Origin: Fomitopsis serialis
Taxonomy: Eukaryota; Basidiomycota; Agaricomycetes; Polyporales; Fomitopsidaceae
Direction of reading: 5' to 3'
Assembly: GCF_022376445.1 (NCBI RefSeq)
Contig: NW_025954994.1
Coordinates: forward strand, 124,001 to 188,000
DNA: 64,000 nt
In this document: piece after piece, positions 11,908-21,831 of the stretch
Layout: each line of letters opens with the position of its first letter
Position numbering within the stretch: position 1 is the first letter of the stretch
Notes under the pieces: model-generated
The model's database searches: none
Told to the model about the DNA's origin: nothing
The model's input: only the letters and a program-made list of their open reading frames with translations
Program-made: the position numbers and the translations under genes

Positions 11908-13407
11908 CTAGCTCCTCCGCCAGGTGCCGGGGCCATCAGCGCTGCCGCTCGCGCTATCACGACGACTGAAGAACGTGTTGTAAGCCGCGTTCTTCTCCAT
12001 GCGGCGCTTCCGATAGATGTCGTCAGGCGGTGCGGTCGGACGGCTCCATTTAAATGAGCCGCCTTCGTTGGCCTGCGCGACCGGTCTACGTCCTACAGGT
12101 TGCCAAGGACCACCTCCGATGTCCTCGCCTACGCTCGTTTGCGCATTGACTAAACAGCTTGTGAGTGTGTTACCTTACGGAGACAGGTTTGTACTCACAC
12201 GCCTGCTGCTCGAGTAGCACTTTTTCGTAATTGGAATGGATGGCGTTATATTGGCGCTCCCAGACGCTGGCGAACATGTCCACTATGTGCTGGTATGTTT
12301 CTTCCGGGATGGCCTCGTCTTGCGCGCCGCAGAGATGCGGGATCTTCGCCGTCCCACCGGATGGGTCGTCAACACGTCCGGCTGCCATGAACAACGTCAA
12401 CATACTACACCCGGTGCACTATACTAGCAGACGATCATACTGGCGTTCTTCAAGTACTCCACGCATTCGCCGAGGCGATGGATGTACCTATTCTTCTCTT
12501 CGTCGGTCGCACTGAAACCTCTGCAGACGACGTAGGCAAACGAGCGTCGACCCTGAAATGACGGGTTCTCTGTCCTGGTCGACGTGAATGCCTGACCTAG
12601 GAGGCGAACGATGTCGACGACCCATTTCAAAGGACGCGACCTAAAACTGATCACCAGGGAGCCGCCCTGCGCGATGTGCTGGAAGGAAACTAGTAGCTGG
12701 GCATATACCAGGCGGATTGTGTCCGCCCAGGGGATGATGTCGTCCGCCAACATGATCGCAGCATTCGCAAGGACAAGCTCAAAACCGCCGTCTGGGACCT
12801 CCCCTGGTCCTAACAGTCAGCACGCATTGCCATGACAGTGCCTCAAAATGATATTGCACGTACCTATGGTTGCCTGTCCCGTCGCAATCTCGCACACATC
12901 TCCATACTGGACGTCGAACCGCTTCAGAAACTTGGTGCCAAGTTGTATCCGGATGCCTTTGGCCTCCGGGGACAAGGTGACACCGACGCCTCGAGCGTTC
13001 CTGTTGTTCTGCAACACCCAGATGGCAAAGCCCCCCGGGGCACACCCCAGGTCGAGGAAATGTTGGGTCCGATCGTCGCCAAATGGACTACCGCTCATGT
13101 AGTTTATTTCATGGAAGGCGTGCTTGAATCCTACGAAGTGTCGCTGCGGGACATCCTCCGACTGAATGGCCGCGCGGTTGTGCTGGTCTTGCACCCTCTG
13201 GTGCCGGGTCACGTCAGGGCTTTGACGGCAGAAGTATTTCATAGCGGTGAGGCGGCGCAGTTCATACGATTTTTCGTAGAAGGGCAACTCGAAGCTCGTA
13301 AGCCTCGAGACGATCGCCTCGGGCAGGCCGTGGGCCAGGATGTCCTCAACGGCAGCGTCGACCTCTTCAATGGTCGTGAAGCTGTCGGTGGCAGTGGTAA
13401 GGTCCAT
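11908..13407 (-). pseudogene. FtsJ/RrmJ-like methyltransferase copy B, premature stop
   Basis: Exon 1 (13407-12864) is open and carries the same motif I, LDLGCAPGGFAIWVLQNN. Exon 2 starts at 12809 and reads through HIAQGGSLVISFRS and GRRSFAYVVCRGF. It then stops at 12424 directly after a segment ending KNASMIVC. Homology to copy C resumes in another frame (FMAAGRVDDPSGG, about 12390) and passes through a GTGAGTAC donor into a last exon ending GTWRRS. It is closest to copy A, with which it shares the break point. It is probably a pseudogene, unless an intron covers the break. Confidence 0.65.
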
Positions 13408-13441
13408 GGTGAGAATTTGCGTTCCATCCTATGTCCGTCGG

Positions 13442-13448
13442 TATTTAT
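13442..13448 (-). promoter_or_regulatory. TATA box of methyltransferase copy B
   Basis: ATAAATA on the minus strand, 35 bases before the copy B ATG, conserved with copy A. Confidence 0.5.
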
Positions 13449-13632
13449 GCTCGTTCGCCTCGAGGGGCCTGCGTGGAGATACTGCCTTCTAGCATCCCGG
13501 GCTCAATGATCATAACACGAGGCTACCCAAAGCGAGAAGAAGCCGTGAATGAATGGATACGCTGATGCACTAGTAAGTGTGACGGGACAGCGAAGGATAG
13601 CGGGGAGTGAAGTGGCAGGCACTCACGTTCAG

Positions 13633-14090
13633 TTAGCCTAGGAACGTCTCAAGAACGTCTCGCGAGGATCCGCCTCTATACAGAGCATGACTCAGTCCGC
13701 AGGCGGAATACTCCTCCAAGAAACCACAGGATCCCAAATTTCGGCATTCTATCACACGCAGTACCTGCAATAGAAGGTAGTCGGATCACCATCCCCCTGA
13801 AATGGTAGAGGTTGCTTGAGGGATTGAAGCGTTTACCGCACATCTAGATTGTGTCGATGAAAGCCTGGTCAACATCGATACGAGAAACCTAACTTACACG
13901 AGGCTTGAGAGAGCGCTCGGCGACGGCGTAGGGATCCTTGATGATTCCCTCCCAGTTGTTCTCCGCTGCGATGGTTCCGGCGCGACGGTAGTCAGTATGA
14001 TACATACAGTACGGCAACCAGACAAAGTCTCGTCGATGAGACGGGTTTCCATCCGTAATGTTTGTGCTATTGGAATAAGGAAACGTGTGC
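13633..14090 (-). CDS. Partial X-like gene upstream of copy B
   Basis: A coding-like frame includes WLPYCMYHTDYRRAG and ends SLKPR at a GTAAGT donor (exon end 13898). It then resumes at 13764 after an acceptor with VLRVIECRN and stops at 13633. Gene X next to copy C has the same layout: an exon ending HKPR, an intron of about 140 nt, and a last exon starting VL. No start or 5' exons were found, so this may be a truncated relic. Unit A holds a more decayed version with a GC instead of a GT donor. Confidence 0.3.
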
Positions 14091-14100
14091 ACCTTGCAAC

Positions 14101-14496
14101 GTATCGTCGAACACGAGGGGGCCGTGCTGCTATAGTACTTACCAGCGCCTGTTAGTACTAGTACTGGCACCGATACACGTGCATGGCAGAATCTAGGACA
14201 TCCTTCGTTGAGCGGCAGACTTCCAGTATGCGAGATACAAGAGCCGTGTATTCGTACGTAGCAAGAAGGTAGCTGCTCAACAGTGTACTCTCCGTACACC
14301 GCACAACAGCAGATGCAAAGCAAGAAGATATAGTACACTTTGTCGTGTGGCGTCGGACCTTACGACTAAGATGCAACTAAGTCAAGAAGAAACAATACAG
14401 GTCAGCGTGTTGCTGGTTAGTGGCCGCAGTGATTGCGCGGACTTACAGCTAGCAGTTCCAGTACTTCCAGTAGGTTAACAGGCAAGGCTTTCGACT
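14101..14496. other. Spacer between unit B and copy C
   Basis: Lies between the end of the duplication and the 3' end of methyltransferase C. A GTG-started open frame with a hydrophobic N-terminus crosses it on the minus strand, but it has no ATG and I do not call it. Confidence 0.35.
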
Positions 14497-16082
14497 TTAG
14501 TACTTCCTCCAGGAGCCTGGGCGATCGGCGGCGCGACCCACGCCGCCAACGCGCTTGAAGAGAGCGTTGTAACCGGCATTCTTCTCGTCACGGCGTCTGA
14601 TATAGCTGTCAGCCGACTCCACGCTGGGGCGGCTCCGCCATGCGAATGAGCCGCCGCCGTTGGGCTGCGCGGTAGGTGTCTGCGATGACTTCTAAGTCTA
14701 GTACAAGACTGTAATCAGTTGGTGGCACTTACGAACACACGGGCAGCACCTAACTGCTGTCCAGCAGTGCGGTAACTTCCATTGTTCTCGTCTGAGCCTG
14801 CGCTCATCACTGTATGCGATGAGTTATCAGCGGCTTGCATCATGGCCCGAGTGCGTTTGTGCCTGCCTCTATCTGCATTACGTCTCACAAACACTTTTTG
14901 ACAATTGTGGCGGATGGCAGCATACTTGCTCTGCCAAACGCCGGTGAATAGGTTCAACACATACTGGTATGTCGCTTCCGGAATCTCTTCGTCTCGCGTG
15001 CCGCACAGACGAGGGATATTCGCCGCGCCACCGTTCGGTGCGTCGACGGGCCCGGCTACCACCAAACATACGTTAGCATGTCGATCCAATCTCACGCTTG
15101 TGTCAAAGACGAGGGACCCACTGGTAGTCTCGAAGTACCTGACACACAGACGGAGGCGGCGGATGTACTCATTTCTCTCATCCGTGCCCGCGCGGAATCC
15201 CCTGCACACGACATTGACGAAGGGTCTTCTTCCCTGATACATTGTGTTCACAGCATGCACCGACGTGAATGCCTCATCAAGGGCCCGAACGATATCGACG
15301 ACCCAGTTTAATGGGCGCGACCTGAGACTGATGACGAGAGATCCGTCCTGCGCAATGTGCTGGAAGGCGATCAGAAGTTGGGCATATGTCAGGGCGATGG
15401 ACTGAGTCCAGCGGACGTCGTCTCTGAACATGATCGCGGCATGCGCAACGACGAGGTCAAAGCCTGTAGCCGGGGTATCTTCTATGGGGTGGTGTTAGTA
15501 AGGGTTATTCGGCATGCCCCGCTCGATGACCGACGTACCAATGGCTTCCCCTCCTGACGCAATCTTGCACAGATCTTCGTAGCGGACTTGGAGCTGCTCG
15601 AGAAATGGGGAGTCAAGTTGTAGCCGGAGGCCTCCAGCGTCCGGGGACAAAGTGATTCCTATTCCTCTAGCATTCCTGTTGTTCTGCAGGATCCACGTCG
15701 AGGATCCGCCTGGAGCGCAGCCCAAGTCAAGGAAGCTCTGAACTCGGTCCTCGCCGAACGCATTGTCACTCCCAGTGTTGATCTCCCCGAACGCGCGCCT
15801 GAAACCTTCGAAGTGCAGTGCCGAGGAATCCTCCATATGCAACCTCGCTCGGTTGCGCTCGTATTGCTCCTTCTTCGCACGCGTCACGTCGGAGTTCTGG
15901 CGGGAGACGTACTTCATGGCCAGGAGTCGACAGAACTCATCCGACCGGTTGAGGAATGGCTGCTCGAAGCTTGTAAGGTCCGAAACGATATCCACAGTTA
16001 TGCCGCGCTGCAGGACATCTTCAACTGCAGCGTCAACTTCGGCAATGGTGTTGAAGTTGTCGGGGGTGGGAGTACGGTCCAT
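14497..16082 (-). CDS. FtsJ/RrmJ-like SAM-dependent methyltransferase (copy C, intact)
   Basis: Predicted SAM-dependent methyltransferase of 495 aa in three exons (16082-15539, 15481-14733, 14691-14497), all GT-AG with matching phase. Residues around 110 carry motif I, FLDLGCAPGGSSTWILQNN, typical of the RrmJ/FtsJ fold that methylates ribose 2'-OH. A second Rossmann strand region reads GFDLVVAHAAIMF and a later one GSLVISLRS. By eye the catalytic K-D-K-E residues of true 2'-O-methyltransferases are not where expected: His replaces the Asp after the LVV strand. The enzyme may be divergent, have another target or be inactive. A basic C-terminal segment (YIRRRDEKNAGYNALF, then PGSWRKY) is conserved in copies A and B and may be a binding module. 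The ATG is favoured over longer upstream frames by the TATA box 40 bases upstream and by alignment with A and B. Confidence 0.8.
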
Positions 16083-16120
16083 GGTGGGTTTGGCGACGTG
16101 ACCTGTGTCTCCCCTGCCGG

Positions 16121-16128
16121 TATATATG
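16121..16128 (-). promoter_or_regulatory. TATA box of methyltransferase copy C
   Basis: A TATATA run on the minus strand about 40 bases before the copy C ATG, in the position of ATAAATA in copies A and B. Confidence 0.45.
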
Positions 16129-16390
16129 TATGCCCCTTCACTTCGAGGCTGTGAGTTCACCCCTTCCGAAGAGGGGCGATCATGGTAACATGAGGTCTTC
16201 CTGGCATGATCCGCCGAAGCTCCTCGATATCTTGCTCTAGATAAGAGCAGTCCGATGGACATCACAGCCTCGCGAATACTTGGCTTACTATCCATCCAGG
16301 GATACCAGCTGCCGCTAGTGAAGAGCATAACACTGCCCGCAGGGAGTGATTCCCTCGTAAACTCCACCAAACCAGAGCCTTACCGTACCA

Positions 16391-17568
16391 CTAGTACTTC
16401 TGCAGCACCTGCGATAGAAGGTGAATAGCGCGCACGTCCTCCGGGGGCAATATGCTTTGGCCCGGAAGTAGAGCTCACCATATACACACAGCGTCTGGAC
16501 TAGTTGTAATTGAACGTAAAGGACGGTCACGCCGCCATGGAAGGCTAACACGAGGCTTGTGGGGCGACCGGTCCCAGATCATTGAGTGCTCGGTGAGATG
16601 AAGCACCTCGACATAGGTGCGATCGACGCTGATTCTGCAGGTGAATATTGAACGATCACCGAGAGCTGTGTATTTCTATCGTGTTAGCGGTGAGGCAAGA
16701 AATCAGTAAAGCGAAGGTACAACGTCATAGACACGAAGACTGTGCGATTAGGTTTGAAGAGTTGTGATATGAGATCCGTCACTTACAGTTCTTTCTCCAG
16801 TCCAGCTCGCATGTGAGCGCATGATATATGATATCTTCCGCGACATGCGCGTACCTGCAGGTGATAGGACACACGCTCCGGGAAAGGGTTGACTTCGAGA
16901 GGCGCCTCATCGACTTCGATTGTGAAGTCGTTGCAGCCAAAGCCTGTGTGTGTAGAATACACAGATGTGAATGGCAACTTCGCAAATTAGGACATGGCGG
17001 AGGATGCTCGAGGCGCCAGTCTCGAACGAGAGCGCTGCAGTACGGCCTCCGAGGATGCATCTGACGCAGGAAAGGTGTGCACGCAGCCAATGAGCGTGCG
17101 CACATTACGAAGTAGGGCTACACGCCACGCTTCCCGCTTAGGGAGTGATGGATCGATGTCGAGAGGTGTTACGAGGAAGAGACGGGAGGTGAGAACAATC
17201 TCTAAGTGCGGGAGGAAGAATGAGCGCGCCGCCAATAGCGTGTCGTGAAGACGGTCAGGTGACGCTTCATACAGCGCACCGCTGTCGGCGAGCTTTCTCA
17301 CCTCCTCCTCCGCATCGTCTTCGCAAAGGCATTTCACCACACCGCTTGGACACAGACATGTCATTTCTTGCACGGCCGCACCCTCAGCCAGTAACGTGGG
17401 CAGCGTGGGTTACGGCGAAGACGGCTGCCCGCCAATGATAAAGCTGTAGCAGCCTGAGATACAGCGTGACTAGCACACCGCGGTATCAGCCGCTAGACTT
17501 ACCTTTGCTCGAATTAGAGCCTGCAGCTCTCCCAGGGAGGGTTTCGACGACTTGCGACGACCCATCAT
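16391..17568 (-). CDS. Unknown protein X, 226 aa
   Basis: Not recognised. Six exons join with canonical sites and consistent phase: 17568-17503, 17382-17044, 16977-16855, 16805-16787 (19 nt), 16665-16550 and 16408-16391. The N-terminus is MMGRRKSSKPSLGEL, basic and without a signal peptide. Exon 2 is Cys-rich at its start (CLCPSGVVKCLCEDD) and Leu-rich later (FFLPHLEIVLTSRLF). Exon 3 includes FGCNDFTIEVDEAP. It lies directly upstream of methyltransferase C on the same strand, and a 3' fragment of a similar gene lies upstream of copies A and B, so the two genes seem to have been duplicated as a pair. Its start codon overlaps that of the divergent ATG27-like gene, so one of the two starts may be wrong. 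The coherent exon phases support a real gene; function is unknown. Confidence 0.55.
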
Positions 17569-19190
17569 GCTCGGCCCAGCGTTTGCTCTGGCTGTTCCTC
17601 TCCTAGGTTCTCTAGCGTCGGCTGCATCGACAGGCGTGGCAGCAGAGTCGCTGAACGCCCTGACGAGGCACTGTCAGTTCACTCTAGGCAATCGGCGCTT
17701 CGATTTGTGTCCGGTGTTCGAAGGAAATGACGGAGGCTGGACCGTTGGGTTGAGCGGTCGACACCGCCCACAGTGACGAAAGCCGAGTACAGGATCTCCT
17801 TCGCAGGTCCACTGAAGACGACGAAGTGGACGCCCCATGATGAACAGGTACGTCAGCTGCCGTGCTTGGTCTTGGTCCCGAAACAGCCAGCGTCCCGTGG
17901 TTCCGCTCGGACTTCTGAGCAGCCTCCGGATGGTGGTTGGAAGCAAGAAGGGATCCGACGACAAAATCGTCGTGATCACCAGATCGGTGATGCGATTCCC
18001 GACGGCGCGATCACGTCCTCGGAGGCGATGGCCTGTCATACCATTTTGCGACCGTAGCGCTCCTCCTCGCGTTCTTGAAGCTCGTCACTGATCCCTTTCA
18101 CAGTGTCCTGACGGGACATGGGTCTGCAAAATCAGTAGGCATACCGTTGAAGAAGCTCTTAGCTTCGAGATTGAAGCAGCCTGTGGTCTCTAGTTTCAAA
18201 CGTCCGGCCAAAACGCGAAGGGAGAGTCCTCGAGTCTTGCAAGTGATCCCAGTTGCCGGTGACATCTCTGGCTCTCTTCCTAAGAAGGACGATGGAGGCG
18301 ATGGCTTTGCTGGCGAAGAATATCAGCCAGGCTTGAATGTCACTGCGAAGCTTGTGCCTGCGGATGAGAACACGCGACACGGTAAGCTGCTTTCGTATCT
18401 ACGTGCTTCGCGTCATTGATTCGAACATGATCATGAATCCCAGACATTCTGCACATCCATCTTCACGGCGGGTACTACGTCTACAAACAACAGAAGGCAG
18501 ACTTTCAGTTCATCTGTGACCACCAGGCAGAAGAGGTGAGCTTGCACCGCATCACACAGATCGTCCAATCGCTCACAACGTCGCCTGGCAGCCTACGAAA
18601 CCTAGCATCTACTGGAACTGGAACGGTACCCATACGTTCGAGTGGCGAACCAAGCACGCATGCGGCCAAGCGATGACCGCACCTGACGACGACTCCCCTC
18701 CACCGACCCCGCCAAAGCACAACCCCGGTTCTGACGAGCCGCCCAAGGATTCGGAGGACGACGATGTCCCCGGCGACAAGAAGATACTCGACCCCGACTT
18801 CCTTTACGGGCAGACTCGGCGGTCAATCATGACCATCTTCGCCTCATCCGCGTGCGTACCTGTCTTCCTTCTCACAAGCAGCCGTCGTTGCTCACCGGTT
18901 TGGACCCGGATAGCCTCGTTGTCATCGTTGTCACGTACCTGGTGCAGCGCCCACCTGCGAGGCTGCGCAGGTTCGCCCTGTCGTACATGAAGACCCACCC
19001 GTGGCTGATGCACTCGCGCGTCGGCGAGCGGATGCTGATGCGATGGGCGCGCGAGGACCTCATCTTCGATGCCGGGGAGGAGGACGTCATGATCAACGGC
19101 CCGACCAACGTGCGCAGCGCGGTGGGTCTGGACGAAGGTATCCCTCTCAAGCCGTCGCCGCGTCGACCGAACAACTACGGCAGTGCGTAG
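17567..19190 (+). CDS. ATG27: ATG27-like autophagy membrane protein, frame uncertain
   Basis: Resembles Atg27, a type I membrane protein with a mannose-6-phosphate-receptor-like lumenal domain that supports Atg9 traffic in autophagy. It has a signal peptide (MLGPAFALAVPLLGSLASA), then CQFTLGNRRFDLCPVF, STPPTVTKAEYRISFAGP and CPDGTWVC (exon 18104-18134). Next come SPRVLQVIPVAGD, the segment YYVYKQQKADFQFICDHQ and a Pro/Asp-rich linker. A transmembrane helix is formed across the last splice (MTIFASS joined to ALVVIVVTYLV), followed by a cytosolic tail ending NNYGSA. Clear exons are 18444-18535, 18592-18851 and 18914-19190. The frame must shift by one base near 17740-17750 (or a 41-nt intron 17714-17754 be used) and again near 18230. 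Both spots are next to GGG runs, so this is either sequence error or pseudogenisation. Confidence 0.7.
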
Positions 19191-19773
19191 AGCGCGCAAC
19201 GAGGCTTGACATTCTTGACCACTTATGTTCACGACCCCTGCATGGCTGTTACGCCGGTGTTCCTCTCTTGTAGACTGTTATTCCACTAGCCGCTGTAGAT
19301 TAGTATGCTGTACGACCTGATTGTAGTGCTAGTTGCCGTTTGTGGCCTGTCGGAGGATGATGCCCTGTACATTCCGGTGGAGATCTGCCATAACGACAGC
19401 AAACGTCGACGTCCAGAGGCGCGATGTGCGTTGTGAGTGGCGTCCATCTCCACCAAGCATATGCCAAGTCTAGCGTCACTGACACCATACAACGACCATA
19501 GAAGACCGTCCTCCCTCCGTCTGCCTTGGGGAGACTGATACAACGAACCGAGGGAAGGGCAGCTGACACTTCTGTGACAGGTTCTTTCAGCGCGCACGAT
19601 TCCACCATCATTTCGAGCCAGCTGTCGAACTCGGACACATTGGTTGCATACTATCCTTTCACTACAGAGCCAATCCACCATCTACTGAAAGTCAATGCGC
19701 AGCATACCAGGCACCATTTGCTTCTCCCTTTGACGTTAACACCCAATCAAGCATCACCCTCGCAGAAATTAGT
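19191..19773. other. Convergent intergenic region
   Basis: Lies between the 3' ends of the ATG27-like gene and the F-box pseudogene. A GTG-started open frame (19300-19638, -) with an aromatic-rich patch is present, but I find no ATG or splice-linked exons and do not call it. Confidence 0.35.
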
Positions 19774-21374
19774 CTATGGTAGAAAATGGCCTCGCATCAA
19801 CCATTCCCAGTCTTTGGACCCGAAGTCCTCTACCGTTCGAAATTGCACCTTTGTAGCGGACCAAGGTTCGCCGAGCGTGACTCCATCGTCCGCGCGATAC
19901 ACCTCGTGGAAGCGCGAGCAATGCCCTACGAGCCTCAAAGAGGCGATAGCATCAGCGAGGTCCGGTATCGATGTGACCGAACGAGTCTCGACGTCGCCGA
20001 TGTGGGCAAAAGTCAACTTCGGTAGACCTGCCACTGCAGCATGACTTGTTAATGTGATTCTCGTGGAGACAACGATGCAACTCGACATACCAGTTCGGCC
20101 ATGAGTAACCTCCTGGTGCAGCCAGGTCGTCGTAGTCAAGCCCGAGACGTAGGGCGGTAACTCCTTTGGGAATTGTACATCTGAGCAAATCAATCGTTTC
20201 CTGTCCAAATCGCCCGAGTCCAACATCAAGACCAAGGATTTCTAGGTCTGATAGCGATCGAATAGCGTCTAAGACAGGAGATAGTTCTTCAACAGTGCTG
20301 CACTGGCCGTTAAAATCCAGACACCGCAGCTTCGTCTTCGGTCGGATGAAGCTAGCCACCGCATTGACTCTCGTGCCATCCACAAAATCGTCCGAGAGTA
20401 GCTTGAGGTACGTGAGATGAGGGAACGCGGCGGGGTTTGCTGCTAGAGCGACACAGAGCTCCGAAGTAAAATCCAGGTGAAGGATAATCTGCAGGGACTC
20501 GAGTCGAGTGCAATGGGGGGAAATGAGATCGAGGTTACTAGAATGACGACGTCGTCGATCGTCAGATGAGTCAGGCCCGCAATTGTGGCGGCATTCCCAG
20601 ACCGCCTGTTTGGTGCGGTAAGCTGCGTTAGAGAACTCTGCGGGCTCAAGTAGTGATGCGAAGGACGAGCGGTATACTCGCATGGCCAGTGCAGCTCTCT
20701 TCCAAAGAATTTGCTCCGGAAAATACAACAAAGACTTGATGCTGGTAATCTCTTAAGAGCCGGCAGCGCACTCAAGCACTGAATCCTATAGTGCTTCATG
20801 AGAGGACTGCACATGTAGAGCAGGGTGCACAATTACTCACGGCAGTTGGTATCGCGGAGACATACAGCGTCGCGCCAGTGCTCCAGGAGCTCGTCGCTAG
20901 GTAAAATGCACGACCGATGGTTGTTACCATCTCAGTGTACGTAAATTGGACAGAGTGCCGATTGCTTTCGTTACGCCGCCTAATGACAACCTCAGTCAGA
21001 AACCAAGACCTTTGCACCTCACAAGCAAAATGCAAGATTGTAGCTTAACATTTCGGAGGTCGTGAATTTGTCCGCGAACGCATATATGTGTAAATGCTTG
21101 ACGTAAGACGCAAACACAGGGTCGGTGATGGTGTGCAGCAGCACACAATGACCTGCATCCGCGGTCTCCTTCAAACGGCTCGTCAACAAGTCATAGCTGG
21201 CTTCCCAGCACCCGAACTGTATACGTAGCGTCGAAAAGACAATGCGAGCAGCGAGATCATGGAAAAGCCTGGAGACAGCCAGGCATTTTCGGGTTGTGGC
21301 GGGGGATGTTTGACTGAGAACAATCTGCCATATTCTAGCGGAAGACGTTTCGGCCAAGAATTCTCTGCCTCCAT
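19774..21374 (-). pseudogene. Decayed F-box/LRR gene (F1)
   Basis: Homologous along its length to the intact F-box genes at 26282-27922 and 36335-37946. The start reads MEAENSWPKRLP, but a single A is missing compared with F2 (gaata for gaaata near 21330), so the F-box (RIWQIVLSQTS...RLFHDLAARI) lies in another frame. Between about 20770 and 20500 homology switches frame several more times (KRLPASS, SSLTQLTAP, QAVWEC, GLTHLTIDD, CTRLESLQI). The last exons are well preserved, ending FGSKDWEWLMRGHF. At least four indels make this a pseudogene. Intact members would be substrate receptors of SCF ubiquitin ligases. Confidence 0.8.
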
Positions 21375-21831
21375 TCTGTCGTCTAATGTCTGGAGGACGG
21401 ACAACTTGAGCATGTCAGTAGCTGGCTCTCGGGTAGTCTTTCATAGTGATTCATACCGTGATGAAAGATGCCCGTACCAGTCAACTTGCGCTCTCTTTCT
21501 TCCCTGTTTCACTACAAGCACGATTTTGTTCGAACCAGTTTGACGTGCTCCCGTCACTCAACAACGAGGCTGTCAGAGGCTGGCAGTAGCTGACAGTACT
21601 TGGTAGTATCGACCCAACAGATGGCGAGGATGAGGAGGAAGGCGGAGTGAGGAGACGTGAACCTATCCGCTTAGTAAGCTATGCTTTCCTTTTCTGGGTA
21701 CCTTTCTGCGAACTACTCCCGAATCCTGCCTAACCTCGCTTTCCGCATTCCTCATGCACGACTTGTACATGTTCTCTTTCGTCCTCTCGCTTCTAACGAC
21801 CATCGACTGATTGTTTATCTCATATTGTATA

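Larger units (their letters stand above)
11711..14100. repeat. Segmental tandem duplication, unit B
   Basis: Partner of 9084-11462. It holds methyltransferase copy B, its promoter and the upstream sequence with the 3' half of an X-like gene. A spacer of about 250 bp (11463-11710) separates the units. Confidence 0.8.

Noticed and set aside
9255..16082. Viral origin of the FtsJ-like genes
   Set aside because: Each has spliceosomal introns and a fungal-type promoter; motif I alone does not separate viral from cellular members.
15495..16370. Upstream-extended start for methyltransferase C
   Set aside because: The extension begins without an ATG, has no counterpart in copies A and B, and overlaps the TATA box.
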